Below are positions 1 through 6,227 of a stretch of DNA of 9,301 bases, in pieces. The stretch lies in the NCBI GenBank assembly GCA_009780595.1, contig WQZT01000051.1, forward strand, positions 1-9,301, read 5' to 3'. The DNA is from Treponema sp. Lineage in GTDB: Bacteria; Spirochaetota; Spirochaetia; Treponematales; Breznakiellaceae. Made by a program: the position numbers and the translations under genes. The stretch's first letter is position 1. The number at the start of each line of letters is the position of its first letter. The notes under the pieces are model-generated. The model did no database searches. It worked only from the letters and a program-made list of their open reading frames with translations, and was not told where the DNA came from.

Positions 1-1
1 A

Positions 2-634
2 ACGCTGGAACTGCACGGCGAGAAAAATAAGGCCGCTGTAAAAGCCAGAGTTACCGAACTTATGGAAAAGCTCTCGCTACCTGCAAACCTTGCCGACGCC
101 TACCCTCACCAGCTTTCTGGGGGAATGTGCCAGCGGGTGATGATTGCGCTGGCGGTGATTTGCCGCCCTCGACTGTTTATCGCCGATGAGCCGACAACGG
201 CGCTCGATGTTGCCACGCAAAGTCAGATCATCGCTTTGATGAAAGAAATCAACCGCGAAATTGGGGTGTCTATTCTTTTTATTTCGCACGATCTTTCGCT
301 TTTGAAAAACTTCTGCGACCGCCTTTTGATTATGTACTGCGGGCGTATTCTTGAAGAAGGCTCGACCGTTGAGATTTTTTCGCGCCCCGCCCACGAGTAT
401 ACCCGCAGCCTTTTGGCGGCAATTCCCTGCGCCGACAGCAAAGGCAAAGACCTTGCCGCAATTCCGGGAAAAGTTCCCTCGCTGGAAGAAGGCCGCCCCG
501 CTGGCTGCCCCTTTCACCCCCGCTGTGCAAAAGCCGCGCCACGCTGTTGTGGCGGCGAGTTCCCGTTGCTGCGGGCTGTCAGCGAAACACACACAACGCG
601 CTGCGTTATAGGAGACGGCAATGGAGATTATTGA
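2..634 (+). CDS. Peptide/nickel-type ABC importer ATPase, DppD/OppD family (5' end outside window)
   Basis: This is the ATP-hydrolysing subunit of a cytoplasmic-membrane importer for short peptides or a related ligand. The frame is open from base 2, so the gene starts upstream, and the Walker A half is not in the window. About 210 residues are visible. In order they hold an ABC signature LSGGMCQRV (the fifth residue is Cys where most relatives have Arg), Walker [13 protein letters not shown], an H-loop ISHD, and a C-terminal oligo_HPY domain with CPFHPRC followed by further cysteines. That domain is typical of the OppD/DppD/NikD group. The stop lies 14 bases inside the next gene, so the two ATPases are probably co-translated as a heterodimer. 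Substrate cannot be decided from the ATPase alone. Family assignment is sure; peptide versus nickel is not. Confidence 0.93.
   Translation, partial: TLELHGEKNKAAVKARVTELMEKLSLPANLADAYPHQLSGGMCQRVMIALAVICRPRLFIADEPTTALDVATQSQIIALMKEINREIGVSILFISHDLSLLKNFCDRLLIMYCGRILEEGSTVEIFSRPAHEYTRSLLAAIPCADSKGKDLAAIPGKVPSLEEGRPAGCPFHPRCAKAAPRCCGGEFPLLRAVSETHTTRCVIGDGNGDY
610..614 (+). promoter_or_regulatory. Shine-Dalgarno AGGAG of the DppF-like gene
   Basis: AGGAG lies six bases before ATG 621, inside the last codons of the preceding ATPase gene. It fixes the start of the downstream gene and allows coupled translation. Confidence 0.75.
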
Positions 635-1394
635 AGCAACACCCGCCGCGCCCTTGCTGCATGTGCGCGACCTTTCCAGCGCGTACATCACGCGCCCGTG
701 GGGAATATTCGGCAAAAAGGAAATCAAACCGGTTCTGAACAACGTGAACCTTGAAATCGCGCACGGGGAAATCTTCGGCCTTGTCGGAGAATCCGGCTGC
801 GGGAAAACCACGCTGGCAAAATGTATACTTGGGTTGATTGATTATCAGGGCGAGGTTTTTTTCAGCGGGAAGGTGCGCGAGAAAAAGCCGTCTGTGCGGA
901 GCAGACGGCACAGGGCGTTTGAAATTCAGGCGGTGTTTCAAAATCCCGGCGCTTCCCTCAACCCGGCAAAAACTATCGGCTGGATTTTGGAAGAGCCGCT
1001 GAAGGCACACGGCTTGGGAAACCCCGCCGAGCGGCAAGCGCAGGTCGACGAAATGCTTGACCTTGTCGGCCTTGACGCAGCTTTCAAAACGCGCAAACCC
1101 CGCGAACTTTCTTCCGGTCAAAAGCAACGCGCCGCCATTGCCGCCGCGCTCATGCTGCGCCCCAGCCTAATAGTTGCAGATGAGCCGGTGAGTGCGCTGG
1201 ATGTTTCAGTCGCCGCGCAAATCCTCAACCTGTTCCGCGACCTTAACAAGCGCCTTGACTTGGGGATGCTTTTTATTTCACACAATATCGAGCAAGTGAA
1301 CTATCTCTGCGACCGCGTTGCCGTTATGCACAGCGGCATCGCGGGGGATTTACAACAGCCGCCGTACCCGCTACACGTGCAACAAAAAGTTTGA
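621..1394 (+). CDS. Peptide/nickel-type ABC importer ATPase, DppF/OppF family, short C-terminus
   Basis: This is the partner ATPase of the upstream DppD-like protein. ATG 621 is preceded by AGGAG (610-614) with six-base spacing and overlaps the upstream stop by 14 bases. The 257 residues contain a long pre-Walker insert (YITRPWGIFGKKE, residues 22-34) usual in OppF/DppF, Walker A GESGCGKTT (56-64), Q-loop VFQNP, signature LSSGQKQR, Walker B LIVADEPVSALD and H-loop ISHN (Asn after the His is common in this group). After VAVMHSG the expected IVE.G and HPYT stretch is compressed to about 17 unusual residues ending QQPPYPLHVQQKV, and no oligo_HPY domain follows. OppF/DppF proteins are usually about 310-340 residues, while NikE/SapF types are about 265. 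The ATPase core is intact. The tail is either naturally short or the result of a small deletion or frameshift. Confidence 0.92.
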   Translation: MEIIEATPAAPLLHVRDLSSAYITRPWGIFGKKEIKPVLNNVNLEIAHGEIFGLVGESGCGKTTLAKCILGLIDYQGEVFFSGKVREKKPSVRSRRHRAFEIQAVFQNPGASLNPAKTIGWILEEPLKAHGLGNPAERQAQVDEMLDLVGLDAAFKTRKPRELSSGQKQRAAIAAALMLRPSLIVADEPVSALDVSVAAQILNLFRDLNKRLDLGMLFISHNIEQVNYLCDRVAVMHSGIAGDLQQPPYPLHVQQKV

Positions 1395-1396
1395 CA

Positions 1397-1429
1397 AGTT
1401 TTTATTATGCTATGAAAAGTATAAAAACT
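1397..1429. terminator. AT-rich inverted repeat between convergent genes, possible bidirectional terminator
   Basis: AGTTTTTAT (1397-1405) and ATAAAAACT (1421-1429) are perfect inverted copies around a 15-base loop. The repeat sits between the DppF-like stop (1394) and the convergent YczE-like stop (1458). The stem is almost pure A/T, so it is weaker than a classical GC-stem terminator, but it gives T-rich 3' sides on both strands. This is the only structure in the gap. Confidence 0.4.
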
Positions 1430-1457
1430 GTAGTCGCCTAATAGGGAAAGCTTTGCA

Positions 1458-2120
1458 TTAGCCGCGTATGGCTTTTAGTGCGGCGCAGGTGTCGCGCATG
1501 GTTTCGTGTTTGACTGCCGTGGCGTCGAACCGGAAGATCTTAAACGTTATTTGGACAGCAAAGCCAATCACAACTACGAAGAGCACTGTTCCAACACCAA
1601 CCATACCGCCGAGAAAAAAACCAGCAATCGTTACGACAAATTCTATCGCGAAACGGCAAAGCCCTACAGAGCGGCCTGTTTTTCTTGCAAGCGCAATCAT
1701 GAGACCGTCCCGCGGCCCTGGACCTAAAGCCGCAGTCAGATAAAAATACGTGCCGATGGAAATGGAAAAAACCCCTGCAAGCAGCATAATTATTCCGGCT
1801 ATCAGATTTTGCCCCAGCGGAATGCGTGGGAAAAGAAGATCGACGATAAGCCCGACGAGTATCATATTGAGAAACGTCGCAAATCCAAGTTTCTCTCCCA
1901 GAAGAATATTTATTACCACGACGAGAACGCCTATGCTTATTGAGATTGTCCCGATGCTCACACCGATTGTTCTGGCAAGCCCAACGTGAAAAACTTCCCA
2001 CGGGGCATATCCGATGTTCGCCTTGATGGTCAAGACAACCCCAAACGAAAAGAGAAACAACCCGATTAACAGAGCAAAAATCCGCAGACAAAACCGTTTC
2101 AATATAACCCCGCTTTTCAT
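1458..2120 (-). CDS. YczE/YitT-like integral membrane protein
   Basis: A 220-residue polytopic membrane protein. Sequence landmarks match the YczE family (COG2364): a first hydrophobic segment LLIGLFLFSFGVVLTIKA with the following IGYAPWEVFHVGLA block, a second half beginning GTYFYLTAALGPGPRDGLMIALARKTG, and a final FFLGGMVGVGTVLFVVVIG segment. Five to six membrane segments are apparent, arranged as a duplicated half (KANIGYAPWEV mirrored by TAALGPGPRDG). The family is broadly distributed and its molecular role is not firmly established; some members lie next to transport or antibiotic genes. Here it lies 74 bases after miaA with its own promoter, convergent to the peptide importer. ATG 2120 is the only sensible start, although the Shine-Dalgarno is weak. 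The C-terminal 20 residues are hydrophilic. Confidence 0.88.
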   Translation of the reverse strand: MKSGVILKRFCLRIFALLIGLFLFSFGVVLTIKANIGYAPWEVFHVGLARTIGVSIGTISISIGVLVVVINILLGEKLGFATFLNMILVGLIVDLLFPRIPLGQNLIAGIIMLLAGVFSISIGTYFYLTAALGPGPRDGLMIALARKTGRSVGLCRFAIEFVVTIAGFFLGGMVGVGTVLFVVVIGFAVQITFKIFRFDATAVKHETMRDTCAALKAIRG

Positions 2121-2142
2121 AGATTTCTGTCGTATTCGGACA

Positions 2143-2172
2143 AGTATACTATAGCGGCGGGGAGCAACACAA
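2143..2172 (-). promoter_or_regulatory. Candidate promoter of the YczE-like gene
   Basis: On the - strand TTGTGT (2167-2172) is followed after 18 bases by TATACT (2143-2148). Transcription would start about 2136, leaving a leader of roughly 16 bases before ATG 2120. The same -10 hexamer occurs before other genes in the window. Confidence 0.5.
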
Positions 2173-2194
2173 GCGAGTAAGTCTGCCGCGCGCG

Positions 2195-3178
2195 TTACGA
2201 CAGAGCTTCTTCCACTAGCTGCTGCACTCTGGCGGCGGCGGTGGCGGCTGGATTGTCTCCTTCACAGTCGATCCACGTTACGGCGGGGATCGACGCGAAA
2301 AACGTGATCTGCCGTTTGGCGTAACGGCGGCTGTTTTGCGCGACAAGCTCTTGCACGCCGTGAAAATCCTCCGAAAGCCGCCAGCCGCCGCTTTCCCCGT
2401 CCTGCACAAAAAACTCGCGGTAGCCGATGGCTTTCAGCCCCGGATCGGCGGGAGTGTAGCCAGATTCGTGCAGGCGGCGGACTTCGGCGGGGAGCCCGGC
2501 GGCGAACATGGCGGCGGTGCGAGCGTTGATGCGGCGGTACAACTCGTCCCGGTTCCAGCGCAGAGCGGCGAGTGCAAAACGGAACGGGCGCTCACTACCG
2601 CAGGCGGCTTGTTCCGCCGCCGCGCTCCACGGCGAGGCAAACGAACTCAGCGGGCGACCTGTCAGGCGGCACACTTCCAGCGCCCGCAACAGACGGTATT
2701 CGTCGTTGATGTGAATGCGGCGGGCGCTGGCGGGATCGGCGGCGGCAAGTTCTTCCATAAGGGACGCCGCGCCGCGCTGTGCAAGTTCTTGCGCCAGCTC
2801 CGCGCGGATGCCGGGATCAGCAGGCGGCGCTTCACCCAAACCAAGCACAAGGTTCTTCAGGTAAAAACCCGTGCCGCCTGAAACGACCGGCAACGCACCA
2901 CGCGCGGCAACTTCAACGGCGGCGGCTTCGGCAAGGCGGACAAATTCCCCCGCGTTAAACTGCTCGTCTGGGTTTCTGATGTCAATTAAATGGTGGGGAA
3001 TTCGTGCCCGCTCATAAGGCGAAGGCTTGGCAGTGCCAATGTCCATCCCGCGATACACCTGCATCGAATCGGCGGAGATGACCTCCGCTGTGCGTGCGCC
3101 GCCTGAGAAAAGAGAGTTGAGAACTTCAGTTTTGCCCGAGGCAGTCGGACCGAAAAGAATGAGTACCAGCGGTTTCAT
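2195..3178 (-). CDS. miaA: tRNA dimethylallyltransferase MiaA
   Basis: MiaA transfers the dimethylallyl group of DMAPP to N6 of adenosine 37 in tRNAs that read UNN codons, in the cytoplasm. The 327-residue product is full length for the family. It has a P-loop GPTASGKT (residues 10-17), the substrate/tRNA-binding block DSMQVYRGMDIGTAKP, the SGGTGFYLK motif, INDEYRLLRALEV, KAIGYREF, and the C-terminal NSRRYAKRQITFF that contacts the tRNA. All catalytic motifs are present. It is the fourth gene of the HPt/HD-GYP/omega-like operon, 42 bases after the small gene. ATG 3178 puts the P-loop at the normal distance from the N-terminus, but there is no good Shine-Dalgarno directly before it; a hairpin lies there instead. 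The frame is very alanine- and GC-rich. Confidence 0.97.
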   Translation of the reverse strand: MKPLVLILFGPTASGKTEVLNSLFSGGARTAEVISADSMQVYRGMDIGTAKPSPYERARIPHHLIDIRNPDEQFNAGEFVRLAEAAAVEVAARGALPVVSGGTGFYLKNLVLGLGEAPPADPGIRAELAQELAQRGAASLMEELAAADPASARRIHINDEYRLLRALEVCRLTGRPLSSFASPWSAAAEQAACGSERPFRFALAALRWNRDELYRRINARTAAMFAAGLPAEVRRLHESGYTPADPGLKAIGYREFFVQDGESGGWRLSEDFHGVQELVAQNSRRYAKRQITFFASIPAVTWIDCEGDNPAATAAARVQQLVEEALS

Positions 3179-3183
3179 ACGCA

Positions 3184-3206
3184 GGGAGCAGGTGTTTTCT
3201 GCTCCC
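3184..3206 (-). promoter_or_regulatory. Hairpin immediately upstream of miaA
   Basis: GGGAGCAG and CTGCTCCC form a perfect 8-bp stem with a 7-base loop, ending six bases before the miaA ATG. No T-run follows on either strand, so it is not a typical terminator. On the - strand the purine-rich GGGGGAG, the only Shine-Dalgarno-like sequence, is locked in the 5' arm. This suggests either control of translation entry or an mRNA processing/stability element. Function is inferred. Confidence 0.45.
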
Positions 3207-3220
3207 CCACAGACACAAGC

Positions 3221-3436
3221 TTATTCGGTAGCCAGGCGGAACTCGACCTGCTTGTAAAACACCTGCCGCGCCGCCAACGAGACCACTTTGCCGTCGTTTT
3301 CATCGACCCAATACCTGGCATCATCTTCTTTTGCGTCGTAGAGCTTGGAAAGCTGAAACGAGCGGCGGAATGAAGCCGCCGTTATTTCGTACATATTTTT
3401 GTCATACTCAATCAGCTCTTTCAATGGAAATATCAT
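3221..3436 (-). CDS. Small conserved-looking protein, possible RNA polymerase omega-like subunit
   Basis: A 71-residue protein. ATG 3436 is chosen because AAGGAG lies six bases before it. An in-frame TTG at 3451 would place that Shine-Dalgarno inside the coding region and is unlikely. The sequence begins MIFPLKELIEYDKNMYEITA, continues with an Arg-rich helix (ASFRRSFQLSKL) and ends with DGKVVSLAARQVFYKQVEFRL. This layout (N-terminal helix, an aromatic plus E/L then A-A-x-x-R-R, then D-x-K-x-V-x-x-A) recalls bacterial omega (RpoZ) and its usual place in a housekeeping operon. The match is by eye and distant; the family could equally be an uncharacterised spirochaetal protein. Its gene starts 11 bases after the HD-GYP stop, with the Shine-Dalgarno overlapping that stop, so translation is probably coupled. 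Confidence 0.75.
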   Translation of the reverse strand: MIFPLKELIEYDKNMYEITAASFRRSFQLSKLYDAKEDDARYWVDENDGKVVSLAARQVFYKQVEFRLATE

Positions 3437-3447
3437 ATCGTTCTCCT

Positions 3448-4524
3448 TCAAGAATATTCTTCCGCAATGTTCTCAAACGTATCTTCAATCGCACGAAGTG
3501 CGTCAACAATCACCGGATCAAACTGCGTTCCCCTACCGCCCTCGATAATCTTAACCGAATCGGCGTGGGAAAACGCCTCCTTGTAAACACGCGCAGTAAT
3601 CAGGGCATCGTACACATCCGCCAGCGCCGCAAGCCGCGCCGCAAGCGGAATCTGTTCGCCTTTCAGCCCGCGCGGATAGCCCGTTCCATCCCAGCGCTCG
3701 TGATGGCTGTAACAAATATCTTCGCAGTGTTTGAGGTACAACGATGTCGAAACATCCCCCAACTCCGCAATAATTTTTTTCCCCATCACCGTGTGCGCCT
3801 GCACCGTTTCGCGTTCTTCGGCGGTCAACTTCCCCGCCTTCAGAAGAATACTGTCGGGAATGGCAATTTTTCCCACATCGTGCAGCGCCATCGCCTTCGC
3901 GAGCGTCTCAGGCTCCGACTGCGCCAGCTCCCGCGCATACGCCGAGCGCGAAGCAATCAGGTACTTCGCCAGCGCGCCAACGTACGACTGCGTGCGCCGG
4001 ATGTGCTGGCCGGACTCCAAATCCCGATGCTCGATAACATTCGCCAGTCCCTGAAGCGTACTATCCAAAATCCGGTTCGCCTGCTCCGTCTTTCGGATGA
4101 CCTCGACAGTTTTTTTCGCAACCATCTGCTCAAGACTATCGCTGTAATTCTTGAGTTTTATCTGGTTTCTCACCCGAAGCCGTACAATTTCCGGGCTGAA
4201 CGGCTTGTTGATAAAATCCACTGCACCGGCAGCCAGCAACTCGCTTTCAACATCGTTTTCGGCGGTAATAAAAATCACCGGAATGCGCCGCAACGCCCGA
4301 TCCGATAGCAAAACCTCAAACATTTCCCGCCCGTTCATTTCGGGCATACACACATCCAAAAGGATTATCTTTACCAGCGAAGGGAAATCCGCAAGCGTTT
4401 TCAACGCCTGTTTTCCATTGTTCGCCGTCAAAACAGTATAATCACTTTTCAAAATTTCCTCAAGGATCATGACATTTACTTTATTATCATCAACGACAAG
4501 AACCGCCGCATCGGAACTATGCAT
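3448..4524 (-). CDS. Response regulator with HD-GYP domain (probable cyclic-di-GMP phosphodiesterase)
   Basis: A 358-residue REC-coiled linker-HD-GYP protein that is predicted to hydrolyse c-di-GMP under phosphorylation control. REC spans about residues 5-120: the acidic pair DD12-13, phospho-acceptor Asp57 in LLDVCMPEMNG, Thr87 and Lys107 (NKPF). A helical linker (about 120-155) leads to HD-GYP: H174, HD215-216 in ALHDVGKIAIPD, K219, H244, HHE 274-276 and the GTGYP signature 280-284 with RLAALADVYDAL. All metal ligands and the signature that separates true phosphodiesterases from plain HD domains are present. ATG 4524 overlaps the HPt gene by 8 bases; an in-frame TTG at 4533 is less likely because the AAGGTGA before it is too close. 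No kinase is encoded here; the adjacent HPt protein is the likely phosphodonor. Confidence 0.95.
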   Translation of the reverse strand: MHSSDAAVLVVDDNKVNVMILEEILKSDYTVLTANNGKQALKTLADFPSLVKIILLDVCMPEMNGREMFEVLLSDRALRRIPVIFITAENDVESELLAAGAVDFINKPFSPEIVRLRVRNQIKLKNYSDSLEQMVAKKTVEVIRKTEQANRILDSTLQGLANVIEHRDLESGQHIRRTQSYVGALAKYLIASRSAYARELAQSEPETLAKAMALHDVGKIAIPDSILLKAGKLTAEERETVQAHTVMGKKIIAELGDVSTSLYLKHCEDICYSHHERWDGTGYPRGLKGEQIPLAARLAALADVYDALITARVYKEAFSHADSVKIIEGGRGTQFDPVIVDALRAIEDTFENIAEEYS

Positions 4525-4858
4525 ACTTGGCAATCACCTTGTCCACTTCAAGCAAGGTCTGGGCAAAACAGGCGTTGAATTGCTCCAGTGAACGGGGGGC
4601 AAGCGACTTTCCCTTTACCTGCGTTTCGATGTTCCCGGCGTGCTTGCAAAGCTCGTGCAGGGCGAGATTTGCCGCAACGCCCTTGATGGAGTGGGCTTGC
4701 GCCTGCGCGTTTTCCCAATCTGCGGCAACGGCGGCGCGTTCAAGGGCGGCCGGATTTGTGTCGGACTTGAACTTCGCCAGTATTTCGGCATACAGTTTGC
4801 CGTTATTCATCAGCCGCTTTATACCTTCTGCTTCGTCTATATACACAACGTCGGCCAC
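4517..4858 (-). CDS. Stand-alone HPt (histidine phosphotransfer) protein
   Basis: A 113-residue all-helical HPt domain. The phospho-acceptor is His56 in AHSIKGVAANL, which matches the HxxKG consensus of ArcB/Ypd1-type HPt domains. Upstream helices and the ELCKHAGNIETQVKG helix after it have the usual spacing. GTG 4858 is the best start: GGAGG lies four bases before it, and no upstream alternative exists. The gene leads the operon and its last codons overlap the REC-HD-GYP start, so the two are probably made together and form a phosphorelay branch. The incoming phosphate must come from a hybrid kinase outside this window. Identification is strong; partner specificity is inferred from context. 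Confidence 0.9.
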   Translation of the reverse strand: MADVVYIDEAEGIKRLMNNGKLYAEILAKFKSDTNPAALERAAVAADWENAQAQAHSIKGVAANLALHELCKHAGNIETQVKGKSLAPRSLEQFNACFAQTLLEVDKVIAKYA

Positions 4859-4898
4859 ACACCCTCCGGCGGCTCTGATTTACTCACCAGTATATTCT

Positions 4899-4928
4899 AA
4901 TATATATGGAAAAATCGTAAAAAGTCAA
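4899..4928 (-). promoter_or_regulatory. Candidate promoter of the HPt/HD-GYP/omega-like/miaA operon
   Basis: On the - strand TTGACT (4923-4928) is followed by TATATT (4899-4904, spacer 18) or TATATA (4901-4906, spacer 16) in a strongly AT-rich stretch. A further TATACT lies at 4889-4894, inside a 12-base string TTAGAATATACT that recurs exactly before the importer-binding-protein gene (8944-8955). The leader would be roughly 30-40 bases. Confidence 0.55.
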
Positions 4929-4945
4929 TTGACAAAAATGTGTTT

Positions 4946-4972
4946 TTAAAAATTTCCGCCTTACGGCGGAAA
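4946..4972 (-). terminator. Intrinsic terminator after the SUMF1 remnant
   Basis: TTTCCGCC-GTAA-GGCGGAAA (- strand, 4972-4953) is a perfect 8-bp hairpin with a four-base loop, followed directly by TTTTTAAAAA. It ends - strand transcription just before the HPt operon promoter. On the + strand no T-run follows. Confidence 0.8.
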
Positions 4973-4980
4973 GGGTTCTC

Positions 4981-5068
4981 GGCATCTGTCTGGGTTTATA
5001 CCCCCTGCAGGACTTACAGCCCTTACAGGCTTTCAGTCCTCACTGAGATTTAAGCTCTGTCAGACGCC
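4981..5068 (-). ncRNA. Foldable RNA-like segment between the SUMF1 remnant and its terminator
   Basis: Read on the - strand, GGCGUCUG (5068-5061) pairs with CAGAUGCC (4988-4981) with a single G-U. Enclosed are a hairpin AGGACU/AGUCCU (5040-5035 with 5014-5009) carrying an inner AGCC/GGCU stem and a symmetric 3x3 loop, a GGG-UAUAAA-CCC hairpin (5003-4992), and a small GAG/CUC stem. The terminator follows eight bases later. This looks like a multi-branched 88-nt RNA element or a long structured 3' UTR. I do not recognise a known family, and the folding was done by eye. Confidence 0.35.
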
Positions 5069-5709
5069 GAAGAAACCGAAGGGCATACGCCCTTCGGGGC
5101 AGAACCTGAAGGAACTAGGAGCGCACCAACCGGAACCCAATGAGGGAGTTCCGTCCGTTGGGGGCTGCCGTTGAGCCGGTCCGCTGAACGCACGTTCGCC
5201 GCCGAATCGTTCCAACTGCCGCCGCGGATCACGCGGGCCGCGTTAACAGCGATGGGCTTGTCGAAGCACCACTTCCACATGTTGCCGCTGATATCGTGCA
5301 GCCCCAACTCGTTCGCTGTCTTCTTCCATACTTCGCGTGTTAGGTTTTCTGCGTTTTCGCTATACCGCGCTACCTTGCCTACCATATCACTGCTGGAATA
5401 TTCATAATACGTATCAGCGTTTGTCTCTGTGTACCCTTTTGCTGTGTTATTCCCGCCTTTCGTCACATACTCCCACTCCTTTTCTGTCGGTAGCCGCCAC
5501 CCGTTCGCTCCTGGAACTTCTTTCACCGCGTTCCTGTCATCATTCGCGGCGATCGGCACCTCTCCCAATTGCGCGGGATCTGTGTTTCCGCTGATCTCGT
5601 ACGCGGGCTTTAACCCTTCCTTCTCACTCAGCTTGTTCGCAAAGACCAACACATCATACCAACCCACCGTTTCCACGAGTCTCTTTTCAGAAAAGAACCT
5701 TTTCCACTA
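5050..5709 (-). pseudogene. Broken SUMF1 (formylglycine-generating-enzyme-like, C-type-lectin-fold) gene
   Basis: Only the C-terminal part of a SUMF1 domain is present. From about 5698 it reads FFSEKRLVETVGWYDVLVFANKLS, then GWRLPTEKEWEY, NELGLHDISGNMWKWCFD and RVIRGGSWNDSAANVRSADRL. The N-terminal half (usually GGTFxMGS... and EVTQ) is missing, and a TAG at 5709-5707 blocks the frame upstream. GTG 5676 could start a truncated product of 208 residues, but it lies mid-domain. Near the end the frame shifts: as written it runs on to 5050 with non-family sequence, yet one base fewer in the C5 run (5160-5164) gives NGSPNGRNSLIGFRLVRS and a stop at 5115, the canonical family ending. The GFRL ending lacks the catalytic Cys of true sulfatase-activating enzymes, so the parent was probably a binding-type lectin-fold protein. 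A sequencing error could explain the 3' shift but not the 5' loss. Confidence 0.8.
5076..5097 (-). repeat. Perfect 9-bp hairpin downstream of the SUMF1 C-terminus
   Basis: CCGAAGGGC-GTAT-GCCCTTCGG on the - strand is a perfect 9-bp GC-rich stem with a four-base loop, starting 17 bases after the TAG (5117-5115) that would end an undamaged SUMF1 frame. TTTCTTC follows, so it could act as a weak terminator. A stable tetraloop hairpin or cruciform at this place is also the arrangement known downstream of the variable region in diversity-generating retroelements. Confidence 0.6.
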
Positions 5710-6102
5710 TCCATTATTCACTGCCAACGGAAATCAATTTTTGCGCTGTAACAGATGGGAATAGGGGAGACATAAAGACACGCCAACCAGTACAGGAATC
5801 CGCCCATAGTGCAGCTAAGGTGGTGGACTTTTTTGACGCACACTTTGGTGTGGCATTTTCTGTAGCACCCCCAATGCTGCACGATGGGCACCCGTTCCCG
5901 CACAGGTTAGTGCAAGTGCTTTACCCAACTATTTACACAATCAGATTAGCCCGTCACAAACCAAGTATTTTTCTTTTGGGGGAATGTAACTGATTGATAG
6001 GCTTTGTTCTCATTTTTGTGAATAATCCTGTCAATGCGGTTTCTTCCCCTTTACAAGAGAATATCACAGGCAAACGGTTGATATATCTGCGTATATGCCA
6101 CA

Positions 6103-6137
6103 CCCTGCCGGATAAAGCCAGTAGCGACGCGGCAGGG
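6103..6137. repeat. Inverted repeat with 19-base loop
   Basis: CCCTGCCG (6103-6110) and CGGCAGGG (6130-6137) are perfect inverted copies. No T-run follows on either strand. It may be part of a structured transcript or a leftover element end. Confidence 0.35.
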
Positions 6138-6227
6138 CGAGGGCGAAAGCACTCCGAATTCCCTAACCGGAAAGACCAACGAACAAAGCAAACCCGCAGA
6201 GGTGTCCTATAAAGGTGAAACAAATTC

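Noticed and set aside
1391..1425. TTGACA at 1391-1396 as a + strand promoter
   Set aside because: It overlaps the DppF-like stop, no good -10 lies 16-18 bases downstream, and the next gene is on the opposite strand.
2336..2881. A + strand frame of 181 codons opposite miaA
   Set aside because: It is a shadow of the GC-rich miaA gene, with low-complexity Gly/Ala/Arg composition and no family motif.
3437..3451. TTG 3451 as start of the omega-like protein
   Set aside because: It would make the AAGGAG at 3448-3443 part of the coding region; ATG 3436 has that site at ideal spacing.
3331..4308. A + strand frame of 325 codons opposite the HD-GYP gene
   Set aside because: The - strand frame carries complete REC and HD-GYP motifs; the + frame is Arg/Asn-rich with no ribosome site.
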